A model generated the notes under the pieces. That model had not been told where the DNA came from and searched no databases. It saw only the letters and a list, made by a program, of their open reading frames with translations. Both the position numbers and the translations under genes were made by a program. From Atrina japonica (taxonomy: Eukaryota > Mollusca > Bivalvia > Pterioida > Pinnidae), in contig BROG01000366.1 of assembly GCA_030159075.1 (NCBI GenBank), positions 186,001 to 250,000 on the forward strand: a stretch of DNA of 64,000 bases, given 5' to 3'. Below are positions 11,688 to 43,686 of the stretch, one piece after another; the first letter of the stretch is position 1; each line of letters begins with the position of its first letter.

Positions 11688-12509
11688 TATTTTACTTATC
11701 TTAAATATGATTGTTTACTGTATAATTGTTTAATTTCATTGGGAGAAAATTTCCTCTTTTTTTCAAAATAAACTTATTCCAATGTTTATATGTTTTTAAA
11801 TGTTATTACCACAAGTTTGTCCAAGTTTTTAAATCTTAACAAATACGATATTGGAACTCTTAGTAAGAATCAGAGGTGTGATAAAAAAATAACGTGCACA
11901 TTGAATAAATAATAAATCCAGTTTTGTACTAAATTTTGTTTTTGATTGTTTAATATGGCAATGATTATAGTCATTCATCCAAAATATTAAAAACAATTTG
12001 AGGTAATCCCGAGTAATCATGATTACATTTAAAATTTGGTGTAATCATGAGGTTACAATTACTTTCTATAACCAATGTAGTTGTAATTTAATCAATTACA
12101 TTTAAAAGTAGTCGACCCCATGCCTGATTCTAAATCTAACACAGTAACAGAAGTGATCGACAGTAATTATAGCTACAAATGTATATTATATTGGATATAG
12201 ACTTACTTAATAAAATCAGTATATAGCCAAAAGTGAGCTGCATATAATGTATCAAGATGGCTCGTGTCATACATCATGTTCAGAGCTAATGATACTTAAA
12301 TGAACTTAATTTTATGAATAAATTAAATTTCTTATTGGCTTCTGTTAATAACGTCTCAGGTTGTCACAACAATTATTTTATTTGAAATTTGATTGCAAAA
12401 TATCACACTCAAAATCTTTATACAAAGACACAGACAGTGCTACTATCGTCAACCATTCTGATGACTCACTTTTGACTAAGTACTGTTGACGTGTTGTTAC
12501 CATATTTCA

Positions 12510-12595
12510 TTAACTCATCGATTCCTAAAGACACATTTTGACTGGTCTAAGTAATTAATTTACAGTTGATTGTTTTACAGATGTTGATGAGTTAA
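12510..12595. mobile_element. Short MITE (ttaactcattcacccct family), copy 3
   Basis: The ends ttaactcatcgattcct and gttgatgagttaa are diverged inverted repeats, and the body retains acattttgactggtctaagt. It is the most diverged of the four copies. Confidence 0.6.
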
Positions 12596-13164
12596 AACAG
12601 GGTCCAAAGTTAACAAACTTACTCAATTAGTCAATACATGTACTCAAGCTCAACTTTTATCTTATTATTTTAGATAATAGTTTATAAAAATTTGGGTTTG
12701 AATGATTAGGAAACATTATTTTTCGTCATTCATGTATAAATTTTTGCGTCACACTTGTGATGTTTCTGTAAAAGGTGAATAAATATGTTGAGTATGATAC
12801 TCAAGATTGGAGTACATACTCAAACAATATTTTAATATTTCTGAAGTTTTCTTCAAATTAGCAATAATTTTGATCATCATTTACAACTGTATGCCGTCGG
12901 TATACAAATATTTTTAGTTATAGAGTAGATTTTGCATGTTTTTACCATGAAATCATGAAAAGATAGTTGAGCTTGAGTACCGAGTCAATTTGGTGACTTC
13001 ATGCCCTGATGTATATGTGCTTTTATAGTTTTCTTCTGTTTAATTGACATCATCACCTATTGAGTATTCACTTATACATGATTTCCTACATGATAATATT
13101 ATAAGTCTGATGATTTTATTTAAATTTAATTTTAGGTTTCGCCACACTGTGGTAGACAGTCACA

Positions 13165-34595
<21,431 letters not shown>

Positions 34596-35225
34596 TCCTT
34601 GATCTTCTTAAGACTTATTTTCTAATATAGTATTTTTAGAAATGTTTGAACTGATAATTATATAAGTCCAATGAAAGAGACTGATTTTGTTGTTACTACA
34701 AAGAAAGTTGTCTCCCTTTAACCCCCGCGTTGCAGAAAGACAAAGACAAAGAAATCACATAGGTTGGAAAGAAGTGAACCTAGAACTTTGAAATCATAAA
34801 TATGATTTTATACATATATATTCTTCAGTATTTACGAAGCTTAATCCTTTTGGAAGGGATAAAAGCAAAATGAACAAGATATTGAGTGAATTATTTTACC
34901 CTTTGAGAAATGCTATAATGGCTGTGCCAAATTCAGAATATCACTGATATAGTGCTTCAGGTTATGTCGTTTGAGTTTAAGTGATAGTGAACATTTCTGT
35001 ACCAATAATTTATTTGTGAAATTGGAGTATTTGCTTGAAAGTTAAGAATTGCAGCTTAAAGGTTTTTTTTCTTGATTAGATCTGATATTGGGTGTATGAT
35101 TTTTTTTTTAACCAAAAACTTTTTTTGTTTTAAGACATCATGACTGTGTGTTAAAGAGTATCATACATTTGTATAAATAAATGCACATCAATGTGCTGAG
35201 AAATAAAAAACAAAAACAAAACAAA
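34596..35225 (+). other. NNT: NNT 3' untranslated region
   Basis: AT-rich sequence follows the stop codon up to clustered polyadenylation signals. No other coding signal lies in this stretch. The end is inferred from the signals, with cleavage expected about 15-25 bases past the last one. Confidence 0.7.
35202..35207 (+). terminator. NNT polyadenylation signal
   Basis: A canonical aataaa, with another at 35176-35181, lies about 600 bases after the stop and is followed by an A-rich then GT-rich stretch (tgtctttgtgttgtctgtgc), as expected for a cleavage site. Confidence 0.7.
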
Positions 35226-35267
35226 TGTCTTTGTGTTGTCTGTGCAGCTGTTTTTGTGGTAAACAAT

Positions 35268-35606
35268 CTACTGGTGCAGGTCTACTAAGGTATATTGGCA
35301 CATGTTTACAAACAACAGTCTAAATCAAATCATAACAGGTGTGACAAACTATAGGTGTACAGGTCTACCAAGGTATATTGGCACATGTTTACAAACAGAA
35401 CGAATCTAAATTAAATCATAACAGGTGTGACAAACTATAGGTGTACAGGTCTACCAAGGTATATTGGCACATGTTTACAAACAACGAGTCTAAATCAAAT
35501 CATAACAGGTGTGACAAACTATAGGTGTACAGGTCTACCAAGGTATATTGGCACATATTTACAATCACAACGAGTCTAAATCAAATCATAACAGGTGTGG
35601 CAATCT
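35268..35606. repeat. ~84-88-bp tandem repeat downstream of NNT
   Basis: About four copies contain aggtctaccaaggtatattg, gcacatgtttacaaacaac, aaatcataacaggtgtgac and aaactataggtgtac. The array begins right after the NNT polyadenylation region. Confidence 0.92.
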
Positions 35607-36287
35607 TCTTGTCGTCACAAAAGTATTAGTGATTCAGTAATGCATGGACTGGAGTCCATGTTTATCTGTACAACCTATTTTTGGAAAGTAGATTGTATTG
35701 TTTTGGTTTTAGACTGGATCTGCCACTTTACCTTGATAGACCTATACCTTTTATTAAAAATCTTGTTTCTCACACAAGTGGTACATGTTTTGATTTATCG
35801 TTTGATATCATATTTATCTAACTCATTTTAGTAATTTTTTTTCAGAGATACTACATGACTTTATTTATATCAGAATGATTCATCAGATCGGACAAATTTT
35901 GTGAAATCGACACATTGAGCATTAAATCACAAAACTAGCTCTAGAGGACTGATCTTTTACATACTCTGAAAGTTAGTTAATTAAGCACTACCAGGAAGTA
36001 AAGCAACAGGGAAGTGTGGATGCCTTGTGTGCCACCTGGCATGAAGTGTATAGGTGAGGTGAAGGTGGAAGCAATTACAGACTTTGAAAAAGGTCACAAT
36101 CATGATTTTTTTTAGACTCGAAAGTATACTTTGGCCTTATTTGCTATCTCATGTTATTAATCCAAATGGTGTCATTTAGTAAAGTCTATTTGTAGTTTGC
36201 TAAAGTTTGTTATCTTTTTAAATATCAAATGAGTAAGGGTAAACCCTAGTTAGATAAATATGATGTCAATCTTAGTCTTATATTAAA
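35607..36287. other. Intergenic, nothing recognised
   Basis: AT-rich sequence without coding signal, repeat or regulatory motif that I can support. Confidence 0.5.
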
Positions 36288-36546
36288 GGGGCGTTAGCTG
36301 TGTTTACCGAAGAAAGTTATTTTGATTATTTCTACATTTATTACTAGTACTTGTTGTACAATAACAGATAAGAGCTATACACAGGCATAAAAATCTTATA
36401 TTCCTGACAATAAGGTCAGGTCCAGTGTAGTATTCATGTAAAAATAAAAAGGTTGAGCTAATCAAGTGCAATTGAAAAAGTGCCAAACCGAAGTTTCTAA
36501 AGCAATTTTCACAAAATGTATAGGAATTTAAGAATATGTATGCCAT
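36288..36546 (+). repeat. Interspersed ~260-bp repeat, copy 1
   Basis: It begins ggggcgttagctgtgtttac and contains acaggcataaaaatcttata, aaggtcaggtccagt and acaaaatgtataggaattta. The inner aaaatcttatattcct and the terminal tataggaatttaag are partly inverted. Copies 2 and 3 are at 38163-38402 and 44291-44545. Class unknown. Confidence 0.75.
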
Positions 36547-36717
36547 CGTCTTTTGTATTTGTGTGGTGAACTGGAATAAAATTCAGATTTTAGTTTGGCC
36601 ATCATTCTCTGTTTGGTCTACATTTCTTTTTTAGATCTAAGGTTATCAGTTCTATATACAAATAAGTTTACTTATTGAGGTCGGTGGTTATGTGAAATCC
36701 TATATATTTATAGTTTC

Positions 36718-36945
36718 TTATTGACTGTCAAACTTTCTCTCAAAATCAACCTGTTGCTTCAATGTGGGCTGACCAGACGTGAACAACTTCTTTAAAGCAT
36801 TATCTTCTAACCGCTTGGCCATTGAAGTCCCTATGTTAATGTAGCCACTACAGTAAACACCGTATGTAATGCCTGTGCGACTTTGAAAGTTGTCCAGGGG
36901 TTGGTTTTCAACGTTGTATTTTGGACCAGAATGCCATTGAATCAT
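36718..36945 (-). CDS. Hypothetical 75-residue polar protein or exon relic
   Basis: On the minus strand an ATG at 36945 opens 75 codons (MIQWHSGPKYNVENQPLDNF ... ending QVDFERKFDSQ) and a stop. The product is polar, without a signal peptide or membrane segment, and its composition looks like real protein rather than AT-rich noise. I do not recognise the family. It lies between a dispersed repeat and a plus-strand RT relic, so it may be an exon of a lost gene, a retrocopy, or part of a transposon. There is no clear promoter or polyadenylation signal. Confidence 0.35.
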   Translation of the reverse strand: MIQWHSGPKYNVENQPLDNFQSRTGITYGVYCSGYINIGTSMAKRLEDNALKKLFTSGQPTLKQQVDFERKFDSQ

Positions 36946-37154
36946 TTATTTTTTCAACTAACCACCACTGAAAGCTGATCGTGGTTCCATTTTCAGCGAA
37001 CAATCGGATCCAATATTTTCAAAATGCTATTAAAGGCAAAATGTCACTCGGTACAAACATTTGGCTTTGTTTTTAATGCGGTAAAATCAGAATTTATAAT
37101 AATATTTAAATATAAATCTCTAGTCATTGGTTATCATGATACTCTTTTTGTCTA

Positions 37155-37680
37155 ACCCCAGTCTGACTCCTAAACACATAAATAGCAGAAATACACACGA
37201 GCTTGATATAAAGAAGCTGGAATTTCTAAGTGACAAGTATATTTCTAATGCTTGGATACCCGGTCTTTCAGCAAACTGTCGGCATTCCATTGAGAACCAA
37301 TTGTGCCCCTTTATTAGCTGACTTGTTCCTTTATTCATACAAAGCAGGCTTATTCAGGACCTTCTGAATCAAAAGAAGAAAATGCTAGCGGTGACCTTTA
37401 ATTTGGAATTTAGATATATCGACGACATTTTGTCAATTAATAATGACAATTCCCATGCATATAGAATCAAACACACGATCCCTACTTGGACATTTTACTT
37501 ACTATACACACATGAAAAATTAGCATGTGGAAAATTTTCCACAGAGGCAAACTACTTACTTATAAGGCTATTATCACGGATACATCGGGTATCATGTTTG
37601 ATGTCAACGTTCTGAAATTTTCACGGCCGGTATAATGACCTTGTTAGCAATTACTCTTTCACTTAAATGAAATGTGTTTC
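37155..37680 (+). pseudogene. Degenerate Penelope-like reverse-transcriptase relic
   Basis: Frames interrupted by stops encode pieces of the reverse transcriptase also found at 56941-57585. They include LLNQKKKMLAVTFNLEFRYI followed by DDILSINNDNSHAY, the YIDD catalytic motif. The upstream SIENQLCPFIS region corresponds to the GIPMGTNCAPLLAD region in a damaged frame. Multiple frameshifts and stops make it non-functional. It is on the opposite strand to most other copies. Confidence 0.75.
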
Positions 37681-38162
37681 CTGTTCGATAGCGGTTGTTG
37701 AGTCGTCTGTACTAATTGAGACAAAGATTTTTTCCTCACTTGTTTTGTTTTTAATCCGACTGCGGACTCGGGATGCTTACTCCTCTACGGTTCATAAATA
37801 TCAACATTTCTTTGTATTTCGAGGTCTAAACATATAAAATAAAGTTTTGTCGAATTGTGGTGATATATTTCAATTTGACTGGAGGTCAATTCATCTGACC
37901 TTCAGTTTAAACTCAATCGCAATGCATTCCGTGCTCAATCCTGTAAACAAAAATAAAGATGTCGAAAAGTAACTGAAAGTGATGACCAGTTTGATTACTG
38001 GAATGTTATGTTCATCGATATTCTTACAATATTTCGTTCTTTACCTTCGGTCATGAGCCTATCCGATATGTCCCCCGAACTTGGATCATTGCATGATGTA
38101 CATGTATTTAGATTCCACTTGCAGAATGACCTCATAAAATGCCAATTATACGCGATATTAAG

Positions 38163-38402
38163 GGGGCATTAGCTGTGTTTACCAAAGAAATTCAATGTTT
38201 TCTACTTTAACTAACTGTATTCGATGTACAATAAGAGCTCTACACAGGCATAAAAATCTTATATTCCTATATACAATGTATTTTGTAAAAAAAAAAAAGG
38301 TCAGGTCCAGTATGGTATGCATATAAGTTGGATTAATCAATGGAAAGTGGTTTCTCAAACAATTTTCACAAAATATTATAGGAATTTAAGGATATTTATG
38401 TT
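38163..38402 (+). repeat. Interspersed ~260-bp repeat, copy 2
   Basis: It shares gcattagctgtgtttaccaa, acaggcataaaaatcttata, aaggtcaggtccagtatggt and ttataggaatttaagg with copies 1 and 3. An A-run near 38288 is unique to this copy. Confidence 0.75.
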
Positions 38403-38409
38403 GTGTATA

Positions 38410-39785
38410 TCTATTTTGTTATTGTAAAGCGATCTAAATAATAAAAAGGGGAAACAAATTTTGAAAAAAACCCACAGCGAATGTCCATTTAATGTTCTAT
38501 ACGACATGGAAACATTATTTCATTTTTTCGTCAATACCCATCATTTTTCAAAAAGGAAGTCTAATTGAACATTTTATTATTATTTCTAAAAAAAAATAAA
38601 AATGAAAAAGATGCCTGCAGTGAACCCAGATTCAGGATTTTCAAACAGGACATTTAAAACTGATAAACGGGACAGACCATAATTCAATGTAGGCTACTCA
38701 ATGTAGCCTAGATCTAGGCCAAGTTCAAAGCAAATACTAAACTCCACAAATTTAGAAATTCATGTTATCATGTGATTTCATTCTATACAGAATGTCGCAC
38801 AAATTTGAATATTGTCGATTGTGTATCATCATTATATTATTATTTTTAAATCCTAGATTATCTAAAGTATGAGTTAATTCCCTTAAACGCAATTTGCGTA
38901 AAAATTAGAGTGATCTCCCTTGCACGGGATCGGACTGAACCACAGGGCTACAAAAGATTGAAGGTCAGTATGACAACAGGAGTTAAAACAAAATAAATAA
39001 AGGACATTGTATGGGGAACATAAAATGGTTATTGAATTTTGACGAAATAACTAGTTTATTATCAGTAAACAAATGAATCAGTTAAGTTATTTACACATTT
39101 GTGACATTACCAGCTTCCAGATAGGCCTAGATCTACAATGACAAAATCATCACATATTCCCCGTGGTCCAGTCTTCATGCCAACCAAGGTCTACTTCCGC
39201 CAGAAATGTTCAATTTTAAAAGCTTAGAGAGTTACGTATCACAATTTGACTCGTTTTATAACAAATGTTGCATTGAATTGACAGACTAATTATTTACATA
39301 AATAAATTGATTTTCAGCAAACAAATAAATAGGCCTACAAGAGCAATAACAATGCATGAGGAGGTCTAGAATCAGAGTGAGAGACTGAACATTTTGATTT
39401 AAAAGCTCTGGGAAGCCTTTTTTCTGGATCCCATGCATTAAAACCATCCCTTCTAAAACAGATCTCTGATTAAAATCCATGCTTCCATGCTTAAAGAACT
39501 TAAACAGGGCTTAATCTTCACTTTCTTGAATTGTGAAAAAAAAATACCACATTCAAAGCCAAAGGGTTAGGCCTACCTGTATCCCCCACTAGTTCCATCA
39601 GTGGTTTGGTCACTCGTTATAAAAAGAAGTTTACAAGAGAATAACATTTTCACATTGTTAGATTTTCCTATTTTAAGGGATTTGTATCACTTCAAGTGAT
39701 GCCTTGTTATACCGAGCAGGACCCCCTTCATAATTCACGTACAATCGAGATCGTATAGTATATCTTTACAACATAAGTTAAGCAT
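38410..39785. other. Intergenic, nothing recognised
   Basis: AT-rich sequence with several short open frames of no coding character. I see no repeat shared with the rest of the window. Confidence 0.45.
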
Positions 39786-39796
39786 TATATTTATAT
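39786..39796 (+). promoter_or_regulatory. TATA-like box upstream of the secreted-protein gene
   Basis: The sequence tatatttatat lies 47-57 bases before the ATG at 39843, which would give a very short leader. Alternatively, actttattgcag ending near 39812 is a splice acceptor and the promoter lies further upstream. The sequence does not decide between these. Confidence 0.35.
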
Positions 39797-39842
39797 TCGC
39801 CACTTTATTGCAGATTAAAGGAGCTCGCTACATTTCAGTACC

Positions 39843-40109
39843 ATGCAGTCAATTTTCTTCAAATTCACTGTTGTTTTCATCACGGTGATGGCAGTCATAA
39901 ACACGTCGAGAGCGCGGTGTGTAGTGGCTGACGCCGAAGCCATGACGTGCAACGACGAAGATGGAGAATGTGCTAAAAATGGCGGCACTTGCTTCATGGC
40001 TTTGACAGTGCTGGGATGGGACTGTTGTTGTTCAGACCCTATAGAGGAATGTCCATTCCTTCATGGTGAAGCATCGATTGTAAAGAAAAAGGAGAAATTA
40101 GATTTGTGA
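39843..40109 (+). CDS. Small cysteine-rich secreted protein, 88 aa
   Basis: The peptide begins MQSIFFKFTVVFITVMAVIN, a clear signal peptide (one Lys, then a hydrophobic core at 8-19, likely cleavage after Ala24). The mature part of about 64 residues has eight Cys at positions 26, 36, 43, 50, 61, 62, 63 and 70. This even number could form four disulfides and includes a GGTCF segment and a CCC triplet. The tail is charged and Lys-rich (VKKKEKLDL). The coding region is uninterrupted from Met to tga, with an aataaa signal about 200 bases downstream. No family is recognised; host-defence or signalling peptides are possible roles, but this is inference from architecture only. Confidence 0.7.
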   Translation: MQSIFFKFTVVFITVMAVINTSRARCVVADAEAMTCNDEDGECAKNGGTCFMALTVLGWDCCCSDPIEECPFLHGEASIVKKKEKLDL

Positions 40110-40303
40110 AGTGAGAAATTCTGTAAACAAAATATGGGCGTTGTGTTGAAGATGTTGTCAGACTACTGAGTTAGATATCAATTTTCATTTTTGTTATTAA
40201 AATCGAATCATGCCACACGGACTCCATGTGTATGAAGTGATATAAATCATGTTATATTCTTTTGTCTTAAAAGTTCTGATGTATTAAGGAACAATTAAAT
40301 AGA

Positions 40304-40309
40304 AATAAA
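40304..40309 (+). terminator. Polyadenylation signal of the secreted-protein gene
   Basis: A canonical aataaa lies 195 bases after the stop at 40109, consistent with a short 3' UTR. Confidence 0.6.
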
Positions 40310-40329
40310 CATAATTATGCATGGCGTGT

Positions 40330-41896
40330 TGAACTTCTTTTTATATTTTTATATTTATTTATCACAAAAATGTCGAAATAAAATGACCATAAGAAATAGA
40401 ATAGACCGTTTTCGACGTGTGCCATTCCGTTAAGTTTTGTTGAAATAGTCTGTACTGAGATCACGTGACTTGATCAGAAAATTGGGCAAGGTCCTTTCCT
40501 GTAATGTAGTATGTACATTAACGATATTGAATTACATCTTATTTCGGTTCATCTGCGAGGAATTAAGTTTAGATAAATGTTCTGTCTCGTAAAGATAACA
40601 ATTGAAGTCACTTTTCTGTAGGTTGAATTTAAAATCTGGCACCTATCACTGCAAAATATCCATATTTCAGGTCGTAAATGCGATGATTTATGACCGGAAA
40701 TGATACTGTCATACTTTTCCTTTAAAACTACATACTATAGTATAATGACGAACCGTGACGTAACGGAACAAGTAAAAAAAATCTATTTTACTGCGAGAAA
40801 GTTTTTGTGAAAAAGTTGTAAAAATGTCATAAGCAGACACAAGGTGTAACTCTCAAAAACCCCGTTAATGAGAAACCCATAGTTATTCTTGTTACATCAT
40901 CGCCAAAACGTTTTTCTCATTTATTTTAAGCTATTTGGAACCAAATCAGGAAATGAATTTATTATTAAATTAGGATATTCTCATACTTTTTAGTTAATCC
41001 TAGTCTGTTTTCTGGATTACATACCAGTTAAATCAAGGAAAAAATAATATATTAATATGATCGTGTCGCCCTTGATACATAGTTTTGTATTCGATACCAA
41101 TGTATGTCGAAATCATATGCGACATTTAAATAAATATCTATTCATGTTTGTAAATATAAAAATTATGCCATCAAATCAGTCGGCTTCCTAAAATATCCAA
41201 CGTTGAAACAAATTTGCTCAGCCTAGTTTGATACATGAATTTATCATGAAGTGCATCGTCGTAAAAAAATAAAATTGTGTTTACCTGGATATATCGTATT
41301 TGGTGTTCCACTGGCGGATTTAGAGGGAACGTGTCCAACTTTGGAACAAATTTGAGTGCTCAGTTAGATACACGAATTTATCAGGAAATGCATTAGTAAA
41401 AACTAAAAAAGCAATTCCGGACAGTTGTTATACGACGATGCAGGAAGTGTATACCGGTAGTCATTATAAACAGCTTTAGAGTCAACATGTTGAACTGTCT
41501 GGGAATAAATACGAGTTTCCGGGGCCCGAAATCACGGAATTTTTTCAATAATCAAGCTCATCTGAGTTTCCATGGTTTTAAGGTAAAGCACTTAAAATTT
41601 ATTCTGCAACTGGACATGTTTGTACATTGAAAGCATACAACTGAAAATAAAAAAAATGAAAATTATTGCCTATTTGAAAAATCTTCAGAAATATTGAAAA
41701 ATTGTTTTTGGAGTACTTACTAGTACTCCACTGATGAGTGCCGTACTCAACGTAAATATTCAGTTTTTAAGGGAAATCATGTGTGAGCCAATACTTTTTA
41801 TGTGAATGATGAAAAATAATAATGCGATTCCTTGTCAGTCAAGTTCTGAAGTTTTAGAAACGATTATATATGGTCAAAATGATCAAATAAGGTGTG
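40330..41896. other. Intergenic, nothing recognised
   Basis: AT-rich DNA without coding signal or a repeat shared with the rest of the window. Confidence 0.45.
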
Positions 41897-42283
41897 TTCT
41901 CCGAATGCCTACTCCTTAATTAAAAATAATAACTGGTCAAGGCAATTATGGGGCCCTCTAAGGGGACACAGGTAGACTTTACCCGTATATATTTTGGGAC
42001 ACAGGCAGACTTTACCTGTATATATATATTTTATTGTTTTAAATTATATGTAGTGCTAATAAATTAAATAAATATATTAAAATTTATTCAATGTTTTCTT
42101 TTTATTTATGCAACAATTTTAATTATAAAGACATTCAAAATTTAACAAAAATGACAAACTGTTATATTATTTTTCATTCAAGGAAACACAGGTAAAGTCT
42201 ACCTGTGCCCCTTTAGAAGGCCCCATAATTGCCCAGTATAATTGAATAATGATAATTGGGCAGTGGGCGTTCGGAGAATCAGC
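41897..42283. mobile_element. Inverted-repeat element (MITE-like) with ~90-bp arms
   Basis: The core arms ggcaattatggggccctcta (41941) and its inverted copy ending at 42233 are nearly perfect for about 43 bp, through acacaggtagactttacc. The outer flanks ttctccgaatgcctac (left) and gggcgttcggagaa (right) extend the pairing to about 90 bp with gaps. The centre is AT-rich and non-coding. Confidence 0.7.
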
Positions 42284-43423
42284 CTCAAATAAACGTTGAG
42301 TTGGTTTATTGAGTAAATTTGGCGACTTCGGGACCAGAGGTTTAATTGGAGTTCCGAGTTAATGAACGGGCTTAAGCTTTGAATGCCGGATTACTGCCCT
42401 CTAGTGACGCATGGGAAGCCATATGCCACCAGAATGACTAACGAGGGACTATCTGCAATTCCAGGATGAAAATACGGCAGACAAATGCCCCAGTGTCGAT
42501 TTAATTCATACAGACTGTCATTTTTAGAGAAATAAATCCCCCGCGATTAGACCTAAATTTGATAATAAAGCTATTGCATTTCAAGAAAAATAAGAAATGA
42601 AAATTTCAGCATAAAAATAATGAAATACTAAATATATTTTTGTTTCTGAAAGATCCAATACCATAACGAAATATTACCTCACAATTAATCAACGCTTAGT
42701 ATTATGTGCAGTGACAAAGGAAGGATTCAGGCATAAGCGCAGCGAAATGTGACTCCTATAGTTGGCAAAATATGTGTGCAAATCCTTCGATTTTTCTATA
42801 AAAAGCTGGAAAATTAATTGTAAATTTTGCAAATTTTTCATGCCTCGCTCCGCTCAGCGACGTCGTTATAATCTCCCGCCCATCCAAGCATTTAACTTGT
42901 TATTAAATCGTATTTTGAAGCTTCAGAATCAGAATATATATTTTTTTGCAAAGGAGCGTGTCCATTTAGTCTCAGATGAATGATTGCCTAACCTATTTAA
43001 GTTTATTCAAGAATTTAAAAAATTAAATGTTCAGTGAGGCTAGTTTTGTATAACAAGCAAGTAGATAATTGTGTAACTCTACCCCTCCCCTTTGAACAAA
43101 GTCTCGATTCGTATATTAGGACACTGTAAGGATCAAAAGCACGCTCCCCTCTAACCTAAAATCCTGCATCCGCCTATGTGTTCAGCACAATTTAGCTGTA
43201 GTTAACTCATTAACCCCAAATCAATAAACAGAATGGGATACTGTCATAATTCAGGTGTGAACAAAGGACAATCTTTTTACAAATTCTTGTATTTTTGCAA
43301 GAAAGAATGTTAAATGCCATAAAATATACATGTATTTTATTAGGTTTCGAAATAAATAAATTTTGGTAGATAATATGGATACTTAATTGTATATAATATT
43401 TCCAACTATATAAACAGACATAC
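42284..43423. other. Intergenic, nothing recognised
   Basis: AT-rich sequence. A gctccgctcagcgac palindrome-like word near 42846 is the only local oddity. No gene is supported. Confidence 0.45.
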
Positions 43424-43562
43424 CATGGGCGTAGCTGCGTCCATCTGAAGAGCTCGCCATTAAGGGGGAATATATATTTTAATTTTCCGGCGATAATTTT
43501 TATGACACCGCGATGTACATAACATGACCTGACAGCGTACATATGGAGCTACGCCACAGACC
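43424..43562. mobile_element. Small MITE with ggcgtagct termini
   Basis: The left end catgggcgtagctgcgtcca and right end tatggagctacgccacagac are inverted relatives, about 120 bp apart. No transposase is present and the target duplication is unclear. Confidence 0.5.
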
Positions 43563-43686
43563 ATACGTGTAGTAACTATTTTGTTTAGAACAAATCTGGA
43601 AATTTTACGAAAAGCATGATGATTCTTGCAAATGGCGATCGTCTCCCGATACTAAAATAAACTGGAGGCCACTGTTGTATAATAAT

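Larger units (their letters stand above)
9802..13135 (+). other. Probable NNT 5' intron (between noncoding exon and first coding exon)
   Basis: An acceptor (ttaattttag) ends at 13135, thirty bases before the NNT start codon, which implies a spliced 5' UTR. The best donor upstream near the CpG-rich promoter is gtaagt at 9802. The intron contains a dispersed repeat copy (10690-10920), a Tigger-like element (10963-11687) and a MITE (12510-12595). Near 9941-9965 the sequence ttgacctttcaaggtgg contains two opposed nuclear-receptor half-sites of the ERR type (tcaaggt). Otherwise nothing is recognised. Confidence 0.5.

Noticed and set aside
43210..43542. 110-codon minus-strand frame
   Set aside because: It overlaps a MITE and AT-rich intergenic DNA, and has no domain, homologue or splice context.
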